Source of the DNA: Streptomyces sp. NBC_01463
Lineage (GTDB): Bacteria; Actinomycetota; Actinomycetes; Streptomycetales; Streptomycetaceae
Length of the DNA: 64,000 bases
Assembly (NCBI GenBank): GCA_036227345.1
Contig: CP109468.1
Location: 2,790,001 to 2,854,000 of the forward strand
Direction of reading: 5' to 3'
Made by a program: the position numbers and the translations under genes. The stretch's first letter is position 1. Each line of letters begins with the position of its first letter. Below, one piece after another: positions 17,333 to 25,865 of the stretch. Under the pieces are notes generated by a model. That model saw nothing but the letters and a program-made list of their open reading frames with translations, did no database searches and had not been told where the DNA came from.

Positions 17333-18322
17333 ATGCCCTTCCATCTGCATTTCGACGAGAGCGATCTGCTGCGCTGCCGGTTCGCGCTCTCCCCGCTCGG
17401 GGAGACCCAGGCCGCCGTGCGGGTGCTGGCATCGCCGGAGCGGCAGGGCTACCACCTGCCCTGGCTGCGCAGGATCAGGGACGCGGCCGGCGGGCTCGAT
17501 CTCGGCCCGCTGTGGCTGCTGATGAACGAGCGCGGTCACAGCCCGGACTTCTTCTGCCCGCCGCCGCAGGGGCCCCTCACCACCTTCGAGGAGGAGATCG
17601 CGGGGGTGCGGGCCGTCGATCCGGCGCTGGCGCGGGAGGACATGGTGCTGGCGCTCGCCGGCCGGCCGGGCGCGCTGGACTCCCCCGCCGGGCGTGCGCT
17701 GCTGGCCGATCCCGCGCGGACCGTGCGGGAGCTGGCCGATCTGCTGGAGCGGGCCTGGCGGGCGCTGATCGAGCCGCACTGGCCCCGGCTGCGCGCCCTG
17801 CTGGAGGCCGATGTGGCCTACCACTCGCGGCGGCTGGCGGCGGTCGGCTTCGAACGGCTGCTGGGTGAGCTGAGTCCGCAGCTGAGCTGGGCGGACTCGA
17901 CGCTCACCATCGCCCGCACGTCGGGCCGGCACACCCGGGTGCTCGGCGGGCAGGGGCTGGTGCTGATGCCGTCCGTCTTCGCCTGGCCGAACGTGGTCGG
18001 CGGCTTCGAGCCGCCCTGGCTGCCCGCGGTGATCTACCCGGCGCGCGGCATCGGCGGACTGTGGACGGAGCCCGCCGACAGCACCCCGGACACGCTCGCC
18101 CGGCTGCTGGGGCGGGCGCGCGCCGACGTCCTGTGCGCGCTGGACGAGCCGGCGGGCACCACGGCGCTCGCCCACCGCCTCGGCCTCGCCCCGTCCTCCG
18201 TGTCGGAGCACCTGTCGGTGCTGCGGGCGTCCGGGCTGCTGACGTCGCGCCGCTACGGCCACCAGGTGCTGTACGAACGGACGCCGCTCGGCATCGCGCT
18301 GGCCGTGCCGCAGCACCCGTAG
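17333..18322 (+). CDS. ArsR-like winged-helix regulator with DUF5937 domain
   Basis: 329 aa. The first 240 residues match the DUF5937 type (MPFHLHFDESDLLRCRFALSP at the N-terminus, HSPDFFCPPP around residue 67). The C-terminal 80 residues are an ArsR helix-turn-helix (TTALAHRLGLAPSSVSEHLSVLRASGLLTSRRYGHQVLYERT). There are no metal-binding Cys pairs, so the signal is not evidently a metal. It is transcribed divergently from the MFS gene, 73 bp away, and is its obvious candidate repressor. Confidence 0.85.
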   Translation: MPFHLHFDESDLLRCRFALSPLGETQAAVRVLASPERQGYHLPWLRRIRDAAGGLDLGPLWLLMNERGHSPDFFCPPPQGPLTTFEEEIAGVRAVDPALAREDMVLALAGRPGALDSPAGRALLADPARTVRELADLLERAWRALIEPHWPRLRALLEADVAYHSRRLAAVGFERLLGELSPQLSWADSTLTIARTSGRHTRVLGGQGLVLMPSVFAWPNVVGGFEPPWLPAVIYPARGIGGLWTEPADSTPDTLARLLGRARADVLCALDEPAGTTALAHRLGLAPSSVSEHLSVLRASGLLTSRRYGHQVLYERTPLGIALAVPQHP

Positions 18323-18332
18323 CCACGGCAGG

Positions 18333-19226
18333 TCACAGGCCCAGCGTGCTGAGGCGGTCCTCGTAGCGGATGGCGAGGTCCTCGGGCTCGTCGGCCGGCT
18401 GGTCCCACATGCCGTCCAGCTCGGCCCGGACGGCGGCGGGCAGTGCCTCGTAGCGCCGGCTCCACGAGTCGCCGTCCGGCATCCAGTAGCCGACGACCTT
18501 GAAGCGCCCCGCCGGCAGCCCGAGTTCCCTGCGCAGATAGCGGCGTACGGCACGCAGCGCGTCCGTCTGGCCGGCGACCCACACGTAGCCGCCGGTCAGG
18601 TCCGTGCCGGGCGGGACCGCGGCGGCGACCAGTTCGGCCAGCCGGCTGGGGCCGTGGCCGTTGCCGCCGTAGGTCCAGGTCGCCCGGACACCTGGCCGGT
18701 CCGGGAGCGGCTGCACGCAGGACGCGTCGGGGACCTCCAGGACCGCCCGGGTCGTGATGTGGCCCCGGCTGTTCTCGACGAGGCGCCCGACGGCGGGCAG
18801 ACCGCTCAGGTCGGAGACGAGGACCTGCCAGGAGAGGTCGTCGGGCGGACTGTAGAGGCCGGTCGGGGAGTTGAGGCCGATCACGTCCCCGGGGCGGGCG
18901 GCGGCGGCCCAGGTGGACGCCGTCCCGTGGCCGTGCAGCACGAAGTCGATGTCGATCTCGCCGGTCTCCGGGCGGGCCGCACGGACGGTGTAGGTGCGCA
19001 CCGGGGCCTCGGGCCGCCCTTCGGGGGTCTGCCAGCCGCCGTTCTCCGTCGCGTCGGGCAGGGAGACGTCGGTGCGGTCGGGGCCGTGCGGGAGGAACAG
19101 CCGGACGTACTCGTCGCCGACGCCGGTGGAGGTGAACGCGGCGAGGCCCTCGCCGTGGAACGTGATGCGGACCATGGTCGTGGTGAGCGGCCGGACGCGG
19201 GCCACCACGGCGCGGTGAATGGTCAT
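18333..19226 (-). CDS. siderophore-interacting protein (FAD-dependent ferric reductase)
   Basis: 297 aa. Members bind FAD, reduce ferric siderophores with NAD(P)H and so release iron in the cytoplasm. The FAD motif RTYTVR is at about residues 76-81, FVLHGHG-x-ASTWAA at about 95-110 and the SIP C-terminal domain from about 125 (YVWVAGQTDALRAVRRYLRRE, GYWMPD). The ATG has AAGGAG upstream inside the end of the preceding ABC gene and overlaps its stop (ATGA). Being last in an iron-regulated transport operon fits the reductase role. In mycobacteria the same domain is fused to the N-terminus of IrtA; here it is separate. Confidence 0.9.
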   Translation of the reverse strand: MTIHRAVVARVRPLTTTMVRITFHGEGLAAFTSTGVGDEYVRLFLPHGPDRTDVSLPDATENGGWQTPEGRPEAPVRTYTVRAARPETGEIDIDFVLHGHGTASTWAAAARPGDVIGLNSPTGLYSPPDDLSWQVLVSDLSGLPAVGRLVENSRGHITTRAVLEVPDASCVQPLPDRPGVRATWTYGGNGHGPSRLAELVAAAVPPGTDLTGGYVWVAGQTDALRAVRRYLRRELGLPAGRFKVVGYWMPDGDSWSRRYEALPAAVRAELDGMWDQPADEPEDLAIRYEDRLSTLGL

Positions 19227-21067
19227 GAGTGCTGCTCCTTCAGGTGCGGGGTCGGGGTCGGGATCGGGTGCGTGGCCGGGCCCGGAACCGGGCCGGGACG
19301 GGGCACGGTGGCGGCGCGGTTGCCGGTGTACGCCTGCCAGAGCGCGGCGTACTCACCGGCGGCGGCGAGCAGTTCGTCGTGCGTGCCCTGCTCGGCGACC
19401 TCGCCGCGGCGGAGCAGCAGGATGCGGTCCGCGTCGCGCGCCTGCTCCAGGCGGTGCGCCACGATCACGCTGGTGCGGTCCCGTGTGACGCGTGCGAGTG
19501 CCGTCCGCAGCTGGGTGCGGGTCTGCGGGCCCGACTGGGCGGTGGCCTCGTCCAGGACGACGATGTCCGGGTCGGCGAGGAGCGCGCGGGCCAGCGCGAG
19601 GTGCTGGAGCGCCCCGTCGTCGAGGGCGACGCCGCTGGCGCCGAGGACGGTGCCGAGCCCCGGCTCCGCCTCCAGCGCCCAGCCGGCCCCGGTCTCGTGC
19701 AGGGCGAGGCGGAGTTCGTCGTCGGTGGCGGCGGGCCGGGCGATCCGGAGGTTGTCCGCCAGGGTGCCGCCGAACAGATGGGTCTCCTGGGTGACCAGAT
19801 AACGGGACGGGGTCCGGCCGTCCCGCGGTCCGCCGGTGTCGATCTCCCCGCGGTCGGGTACGGCCAGGCCCGCGATCAGATGGGCCAGGGTGCTCTTCCC
19901 GGATCCGCTGGCGCCGACGAGCGCGAGGCTCGTCCCCGGGGGCACGTGGAGGGAGACGTCGCGCAGGGCGTGACGGGTGCCGTCGTACGAGAACGAGACG
20001 CCCTTCACGTCGATGCCCGGGCTGCGCGGCGGCCGGTCCGCTCCCCCGGTCCGGCCGCCGGCCGCGGTGCCGGTGTCCCGGCCCAGGTCGGTGACGCCGA
20101 CGAGCCGGGACAGTCCGGCAGTCGCCCGCTGGATGTCGTCCAGGCTTCCCAGGAGCGCCCCGACCGGGCCGAAGAGGCGGTGGAAGTACAGCGCGGCGGC
20201 CGTGGCGGCGCCGACCGAGACGGCCCCGGAGCGGAGGAGCACGAAGCCCGTGCCGAGCACGGCGGCGAGTCCGAGGAACTCCGCGGCGTTGAGCAGCCCC
20301 GTGAACCGGTTGCGCAGCCGGACACCGTCGCGCTGGCGGGCGATGGCCTGTTCGCTGTGTGCGGCCAGTGCGGCGAGGTGCCGGTCCTGGGTCCGGTACG
20401 TGCGGATCGTCTCGGCCCCGTGCACCGCCTCGATGACGGACTGGCCGCGGGCGGACTCCAGCCGGCGGATGTCCGCGTAGACCGGGTGCGAGCGGGCGAG
20501 GAAGCTCCGGGTGGCGAGGATGTGGACGGGCAGGCAGACGAGGCCGGCCAGGGCCAGCCGTACGTCGAGGACCGCGAGGCCCACCAGGCTCAGGCCGATG
20601 GTGAAGGTCGCGGCGGTGATGTCGGGAAGGACCTCGGAGGCCGCTTCGGAGACCGCCTCGACATCGCGGGTCACGCGGGAGACGACGTCGGAACTGTCCG
20701 AGGACTCCAGCGTGCGCGCCGGAAGGTGGACCGCGGTCTCGAACACGTCCTCGCGCAGGGCGGCGAGCACGCCCTGGACGAGGACGACGAGCATCCGGCC
20801 GCCGGCGTACGCGAGCGCCGCCCCGGCGGCGGCGACGAGCACGAGCGCGACGCCGAGCACGGTGACGCGGCCCCGGCCGCCGTCGTCCGCGACGGTGTCC
20901 ACGAGGCCGCCGAGGAGCGGGGGCGTGGCGAGGGTGACGGCCGAGCCGCCGAGCAGGGTGAGCAGGGCGAGGGCGAGCCGGCCGCGGTGCGCGCCGAGCC
21001 GGCGGACGAGTTCCCGCCGGGTGCGGCGGGGGCCGGCGATGGGCAGGGTGCCGTGCGCGGGGGTCAC
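19223..21067 (-). CDS. exporter-fold ABC transporter half, subunit with intact Walker A
   Basis: 614 aa: six membrane helices (about 30-320), then an ATPase domain. Walker A GASGSGKST is at 385-393, the Q-loop Gln at 427, Walker B VVLDEAT with Glu507 and the switch His at 538. The signature that should read LSGGQ is ALDDGALQ (481-488), and the D-loop is also off consensus. Its overlapping partner has the opposite defect, so only one ATP site of the heterodimer can be complete. The arrangement resembles mycobacterial IrtAB, which imports siderophores despite its exporter fold. Starts with GTG overlapping the previous stop by four bases. An import role is inferred from the FecBCD and SIP neighbours; siderophore export is the alternative. 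Confidence 0.88.
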   Translation of the reverse strand: MTPAHGTLPIAGPRRTRRELVRRLGAHRGRLALALLTLLGGSAVTLATPPLLGGLVDTVADDGGRGRVTVLGVALVLVAAAGAALAYAGGRMLVVLVQGVLAALREDVFETAVHLPARTLESSDSSDVVSRVTRDVEAVSEAASEVLPDITAATFTIGLSLVGLAVLDVRLALAGLVCLPVHILATRSFLARSHPVYADIRRLESARGQSVIEAVHGAETIRTYRTQDRHLAALAAHSEQAIARQRDGVRLRNRFTGLLNAAEFLGLAAVLGTGFVLLRSGAVSVGAATAAALYFHRLFGPVGALLGSLDDIQRATAGLSRLVGVTDLGRDTGTAAGGRTGGADRPPRSPGIDVKGVSFSYDGTRHALRDVSLHVPPGTSLALVGASGSGKSTLAHLIAGLAVPDRGEIDTGGPRDGRTPSRYLVTQETHLFGGTLADNLRIARPAATDDELRLALHETGAGWALEAEPGLGTVLGASGVALDDGALQHLALARALLADPDIVVLDEATAQSGPQTRTQLRTALARVTRDRTSVIVAHRLEQARDADRILLLRRGEVAEQGTHDELLAAAGEYAALWQAYTGNRAATVPRPGPVPGPATHPIPTPTPHLKEQHS

Positions 21068-22722
21068 CTGGCGGTTCCGTTCGGTTCGGGTGCGGCGCCG
21101 CCGAGGTCGACGACCCGGTCGCAGGCGGAGAGCAGGATGTGGCTGCTGGTGATCAGGAGTGTCGTGGCGGGCAGGCCGCGCAGCCCTGCGGCGATGCGCT
21201 GTTCGGTCACCGGGTCGACCGCGGTGGTGGGTTCGTCGAGGACGACGAGGTCGGCGCCGCTGTGCAGCGCGCGGGCGAGCAGCAGGCGCTGGCGCTGGCC
21301 GCCGGAGAGCCTGCGGCCGTGCTCGCCGACCTCGGCCCGGTCGCCCCCGATCCGTTCGAGTACGTCGTCGAGCATGGCGGCCCCGAGCACCGCCGGGTCG
21401 CTCTCTTCGCCCGCCGGGGTGAGGTTTGCGCGCAGGGTCCCGGAGAACACCGCGCCGTGGTGGGGCGGGGCCGTGATCCGGGCGCGCACCGGATCCGGGC
21501 CGAGGTCGACGGCGTCGACGCCGTCCAGCAGGAGTTCACCGCGGCCGAGCGGGACGCGGTAGCCGAGCCGGTCGCTGAGTTCCCTGGCGTGCCCGGGGTG
21601 ACGGGGGACGACGCCGAGGAGTTCGCCGGGCCGCAGGTCGAGGGGTGTGCCGTGCTCGGGCGGGTGCCAGCGCAGCGCGGGCACGGCGGTGGCGGCGGTC
21701 TCCGTGAGGGCCGCGACGGGCGGGATCAGCGGGGGTTCGTCCAGCAGGTCGCCCAGCCGCCGGGCGGAGGCCCGCTTGTGGATCCAGTTGGAGGCGAACG
21801 TGCCGACATGGGCCAGTGAGCCCTGGAGGAACTGGGCGAGTCCGAGGACGGTGACCAACTGGCCGACGGTGATGCTGCCGTCGAGGGCGAGATACCCCGA
21901 AGCCGTCGCAAGCGCGGCGAGGAACACCCCCGACAGGAGCAGGCTGAGGCTCCCGTAGGCCAGGACCGAGCGGGAGGCGGCCACGGCGCCGCGCCGCGAC
22001 GCGCCGCTCGCGACGCGGTAGCGGCGGGCGGCCTCCGCACGGGCGTTCATGCCGATGACCACCCGGAGTCCGGTGATCATGTCGGTCGCCACCTCGCCGG
22101 CCCGGGCCGCCGCGCCCTGTTCGGTCATGCCCCGTGCCTCCAGCGGCATCGAGACCCTGCGCATCACGACGAGCACCAGGACCGTGCCGGCGATGACGCC
22201 GAGGCCCAGGGGTACGGAGATCACGAGTAGCGCCGTCGACGCCGTGAGGATCGCGGTGACGGTCGCGGCCTGCTGGGCGACGCTCCAGGAGACCCCGGCG
22301 ACCCGGTAGGTGTCGGACGAGACCAGGGAGAGCGCCTCGCCCGGCCCCGGCCGGCGGCGCAGCGAGCGCGGGTCGAGCAACCGGGTCATCACCCGTTGCC
22401 GCAGCGCGTGTTCGCCGTATCCGTAGACGTCCACCATGGCGGTGGACGCCCGCTGGTACGACAGGGACAGGACGACGAAGACCACGCCGAGCACGCCGAG
22501 CCACCCCAGCAGCGCGGCGCGGTCCGACGGCACCAGGGCCCGGTCGATGACGACGCCGATGAGCACCGGGACCAGTGCCTCGCACAGCTGGTGGACCATG
22601 AACGCGAGGGTGACGAGGGTGAGCCGGCGGCCGCGCCCGTCGCGCAGGAGCGCCACCCGGAACAGCGCCGTGACGGAGTTCGGCCCGAGCCCTGCGGGAC
22701 GGGTCTCCCGGGTCGCCCTCAC
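21064..22722 (-). CDS. exporter-fold ABC transporter half, subunit lacking Walker A
   Basis: 552 aa. Membrane helices span about 38-300. In the ATPase domain the signature LSGGQRQRL (472-480), Walker B LVVLDEPTT (Glu497) and a switch His (528) are good, but the P-loop position reads LGVVPRHPGHAREL (369-382) with no GxxGxGK[ST]. It therefore probably cannot bind ATP with its own P-loop and instead gives LSGGQ to the partner's site. The GTG at 22722 overlaps the stop of the FecE-type gene (GTGA). This is one of seven co-directional iron genes. Confidence 0.88.
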   Translation of the reverse strand: MRATRETRPAGLGPNSVTALFRVALLRDGRGRRLTLVTLAFMVHQLCEALVPVLIGVVIDRALVPSDRAALLGWLGVLGVVFVVLSLSYQRASTAMVDVYGYGEHALRQRVMTRLLDPRSLRRRPGPGEALSLVSSDTYRVAGVSWSVAQQAATVTAILTASTALLVISVPLGLGVIAGTVLVLVVMRRVSMPLEARGMTEQGAAARAGEVATDMITGLRVVIGMNARAEAARRYRVASGASRRGAVAASRSVLAYGSLSLLLSGVFLAALATASGYLALDGSITVGQLVTVLGLAQFLQGSLAHVGTFASNWIHKRASARRLGDLLDEPPLIPPVAALTETAATAVPALRWHPPEHGTPLDLRPGELLGVVPRHPGHARELSDRLGYRVPLGRGELLLDGVDAVDLGPDPVRARITAPPHHGAVFSGTLRANLTPAGEESDPAVLGAAMLDDVLERIGGDRAEVGEHGRRLSGGQRQRLLLARALHSGADLVVLDEPTTAVDPVTEQRIAAGLRGLPATTLLITSSHILLSACDRVVDLGGAAPEPNGTAR

Positions 22723-23546
22723 CGGGTGTCCCGCTGCCGGCCCAGCGGGATGACCATGGGGGTGCCGGTGACCGGGTCGGGGACGACCTGGCAGGGCAGG
22801 TCGAACACGTCCTCCACCAGGGCGGCGGTCACGACCTCCCGCGGGGTGCCCTCGGCGACGACCCGGCCGTCGCGCATGGCGATGAGATGGCTCGCGTAGC
22901 GGGCCGCGTGGTTCAGGTCGTGGAGGACGGCGACGAGGGTGTGCCCGGCGCGGTGCAGATCGGTGAACAGCTCCAGCAGGTCGATCTGGTGGGCGATGTC
23001 GAGGAACGTGGTCGGTTCGTCCAGCAGCAGGACCGGGGTCTGCTGGGCGAGGACCATCGCCACCCAGACGCGTTGGCGCTGGCCTCCGGAGAGTTCGTCG
23101 ACCGGCCTGCCGGACAGCTCCGTGACGGAGGTGGCCGCCATGGCGTCCCGTACGGCCTGCTCGTCCTGCCGGGTCCACTGGCGCATCAGCTTCTGGTGCG
23201 GGTGGCGTCCGCGGGAGACGAGGTCGGCGACGGTGATCCCGTCGGGCGCGAGCGAGGTCTGCGGGAGCAGCCCGAGGGTGCGCGCCACTTCCCTGGAGCC
23301 GTACTCCGCGATGGACCGGCCGTCGAGGACGACCTTTCCCGCGGTGGGCTTCAGCAGCCGGGACACGGCACGCAACAGGGTCGACTTGCCGCAGGCGTTG
23401 GGGCCGATGATCACGGTGAACGAACGGTCCGGGATCGCGATGTCCAGATGCTCCGACACGGGCCGCCGGCCGTAGCCGAGGGACGCGTCGAGCACCTCCA
23501 GACGGGCCGGGACCGGGGTCCCGGTGCGCTGTGTCGTGATGGTCAC
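22719..23546 (-). CDS. iron-siderophore ABC transporter ATPase, FecE/FepC type
   Basis: 275 aa. It powers the FecCD permeases on the cytoplasmic face. Walker A GPNACGKST, Q-loop LLPQ, signature ELSGGQRQRVWVAMVLAQQ and Walker B VLLLDEPTTFLD are all intact, and HQIDLLELFTDLH and VLHDLNHAARY are typical of this subfamily. The GTG at 23546 has GAGGAG six bases upstream; an ATG at 23606 overlaps the permease stop (ATGA) but lacks a ribosome-binding site and would translate the GAGGAG sequence itself, so I prefer 23546. Confidence 0.92.
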   Translation of the reverse strand: MTITTQRTGTPVPARLEVLDASLGYGRRPVSEHLDIAIPDRSFTVIIGPNACGKSTLLRAVSRLLKPTAGKVVLDGRSIAEYGSREVARTLGLLPQTSLAPDGITVADLVSRGRHPHQKLMRQWTRQDEQAVRDAMAATSVTELSGRPVDELSGGQRQRVWVAMVLAQQTPVLLLDEPTTFLDIAHQIDLLELFTDLHRAGHTLVAVLHDLNHAARYASHLIAMRDGRVVAEGTPREVVTAALVEDVFDLPCQVVPDPVTGTPMVIPLGRQRDTR

Positions 23547-23602
23547 GGGTACTCCTCGCGGATGGGCGGGCTCGGGGCGGCGGGACGGTGGGGCGGCTGC
23601 GG

Positions 23603-24739
23603 TCATCCGCGCCGTCCCGCGTACTGGCGGGCGAGCAGCCAGGCCAGATAGGCGCCGCCGACGCACACCGTGACGACGCCCACCGGCAGGTCGACGCGCT
23701 GGGCGATGAAGTCGGCGCCGGCCAGGACCGCGGCGCCGGTCAGCGCCGCCGGGACGATCCGCACCGTGGTGGAGCCGCGGGTCAGCCGCTGGGCGATCTG
23801 CGGGGCCGCGAGCGCGATGAACGAGATCGGGCCGACGGCGGCGGTCACGAGCGCGGTGAGCGCCACTCCGACGAGCGTGGCCGCGAGCCGGGCGCGCTGC
23901 GCCCTGACGCCGAGGGCCACGGCCGCGTCGTCGCCCAGTTCCAGGTGGACCAGGGGCCGCGCCACCGCCGCCGAACAGATCAGCAGGACGACGAAGACGC
24001 CCGCCGTCACCCGCAGTTGCTCGAAGCCGAGGCCGCTGAGGGACCCCGCTCCCCAGGTCGCCGCCAGCATGGCCTGCTGCGGGTTGACGGACAGGAGGAG
24101 CATCGAGGTGAGGGACGAGAGGAACGCGCCGACGGCGATCCCGACGATGATGAGCCGGAAGGGGGCCAGCCCGCCCCGGTAGGCCAGCAGATACACCAGT
24201 AGTGCGGTGAGCGCCCCGCCGATCAGCGAACCCGAGGCGACGGCCAGGTAGTCGGCGGTGCCCAGCAGCAGCAGCACCACGCTCGCGCCGGCGTACGAAC
24301 CGGAGGCGAAGCCGATCACGTCGGGCGAGCCCAGCGGGTTCTTGGTGAGCGACTGGAAGAGCGCGCCGCTGATGGCGAGTGCCGCGCCGCAGACGATCGC
24401 GAACAGCAACCGGGGCAGCCGCCAGTCCACGACCACCAGCCGGTCCCGGGGGTCGGCGTCCGGGTCGAACAGGGCGGACAACACCTGGACCGGGGTGAGC
24501 CGGATGGATCCCGTGGCGAGGGTGAGGACGCCGAGGGCGGCCACGGTGACGGCCAGGGCGGCGCAGACGAGGACGGAGCGCCGCTCGACCCGCAGGGCCA
24601 GGCCGGTCCGCCGCCAGGTCCAGACCCGCCGGCCGAAGTCGACCCGGTCCGGTGCGGCCGGCTCGTCCGTCGTTCCGGTGGCCGCGGCCGGGGCGGTGGT
24701 CCCGTCGGTCGCGGGCGGGTTCGTTGTTCCGGTGGTCAC
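23603..24739 (-). CDS. iron-siderophore ABC permease, FecD type
   Basis: 378 aa with an unusual 60-residue Thr/Pro/Ala-rich N-terminal extension before the first membrane helix. About nine or ten helices follow, with the FecCD landmarks RLPRLLFAIVCGAALAISGALFQSLTKNPLGSPDVIGF and GPISFIALAAPQIAQRL, the latter being the ATPase-contacting region. The GTG at 24739 overlaps the stop of the companion permease by four bases. It pairs with the next gene to form the inner-membrane channel. Confidence 0.92.
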   Translation of the reverse strand: MTTGTTNPPATDGTTAPAAATGTTDEPAAPDRVDFGRRVWTWRRTGLALRVERRSVLVCAALAVTVAALGVLTLATGSIRLTPVQVLSALFDPDADPRDRLVVVDWRLPRLLFAIVCGAALAISGALFQSLTKNPLGSPDVIGFASGSYAGASVVLLLLGTADYLAVASGSLIGGALTALLVYLLAYRGGLAPFRLIIVGIAVGAFLSSLTSMLLLSVNPQQAMLAATWGAGSLSGLGFEQLRVTAGVFVVLLICSAAVARPLVHLELGDDAAVALGVRAQRARLAATLVGVALTALVTAAVGPISFIALAAPQIAQRLTRGSTTVRIVPAALTGAAVLAGADFIAQRVDLPVGVVTVCVGGAYLAWLLARQYAGRRG

Positions 24740-25818
24740 AGGGTGCTCACCTTCCGGCGCCGGACGAGGGCGACGAGGACGGGGGCGCCGACGAGCGCGG
24801 TGACGAGGCCGACCCGCATCTCGCCGGAGGGCAGGACCACGCGCCCGATGATGTCGGCGGCCAGCAGGAAGGCGGGCGCGGCGACGATCGTGACGGGCAG
24901 GATCCACCGCTGGTCGGGTCCGGTGAACCAGCGCACGACGTGGGGCACCATCAGCCCGACGAACGAGATCGGGCCGGCGACGGCGACGGAGGTCCCGGCG
25001 AGCAGGGTGACGGCGATGACCAGGACCACCCGGGTCAGCGCGAGCCGGGTGCCCAGGGACCGGGCGAGGTCGTCGCCGAGCGCCAGCGCGTTGAGCGAGC
25101 CGGCGCTGCACAGTCCGAGGACGAGCCCGGCGCCGATCAGCGGCAGGGCGATGGGGAGGATGTCGAGGGACCGGCCGCCGATGGAGCCGACACCCCAGAA
25201 CCGCATCACGTCGAAGGTGGTCGTGTTCTTGAGCGCCGTGGCGGAGGTGAAGCCGCCGCACACGGCGGTGAACGCGACGCCCGCGAGGGTGAGTTTGACC
25301 GGGCTGCCCCGGTCGGCGCCGATCGAGCCGAGCGTGTAGACGAGCACGGTCAGCCCGAAGGCCCCCGCCAGCGCGAACCAGATGAACTGGCCGGCGCCGG
25401 TGTACCCAAGCACGGCGACGGCGAAGGTCACCGCGAGGCTCGCGCCCGCGTTCACCCCGAGGATGCCCGGATCGGCCAGGGGGTTACGGGTGAACGCCTG
25501 GATCAGTGCGCCGCTGAGGCCGAGGGCCGCGCCGACGACCAGCCCGATCACCGTGCGCGGCACGCGCAGTTCGCGCACCATCACGTGTTCGTCGGAGTCG
25601 TCGAAGTGGAACAGCGCGTCCCACACGGTGCCGGGGGCGATGGACCGGGCGCCGACCATCACGCTGAGGACGGCGACGGCGAGCAGCAGCACGAGCGCGG
25701 TCAGCAGGATCAGCAGGCGGGTCCGGGTGCGCGGTGCCGGGCCCGCGCCGCGGCGCGGGCCCGGCGCATCGTGCGCCGTACCGGTGGTGGGGTCACCCGT
25801 GGGTGGGGCGGTCGTCAT
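24736..25818 (-). CDS. iron-siderophore ABC permease, FecC type
   Basis: 360 aa, multi-pass membrane protein. Family landmarks are RVPRTVIGLVVGAALGLSGALIQAFTRNPLADPGILGVNAGA and GPISFVGLMVPHVVRW. The first 30 residues are Pro/Arg/Gly-rich and cytosolic. The ATG has AAGGA six bases upstream, 47 bp after the stop of the lipoprotein gene. Coupled to FecD by a 4-bp overlap. Confidence 0.93.
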   Translation of the reverse strand: MTTAPPTGDPTTGTAHDAPGPRRGAGPAPRTRTRLLILLTALVLLLAVAVLSVMVGARSIAPGTVWDALFHFDDSDEHVMVRELRVPRTVIGLVVGAALGLSGALIQAFTRNPLADPGILGVNAGASLAVTFAVAVLGYTGAGQFIWFALAGAFGLTVLVYTLGSIGADRGSPVKLTLAGVAFTAVCGGFTSATALKNTTTFDVMRFWGVGSIGGRSLDILPIALPLIGAGLVLGLCSAGSLNALALGDDLARSLGTRLALTRVVLVIAVTLLAGTSVAVAGPISFVGLMVPHVVRWFTGPDQRWILPVTIVAAPAFLLAADIIGRVVLPSGEMRVGLVTALVGAPVLVALVRRRKVSTL

Positions 25819-25865
25819 GGTTGTCCTTGGAAGTGGGCGTCACCCGGGGAGGCGGCGGACGGCGG

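Noticed and set aside
21064..23178. Longer start for the second ABC half
   Set aside because: The extra 150 codons overlap the FecE ATPase in another frame and look like Arg/Pro-rich shadow.
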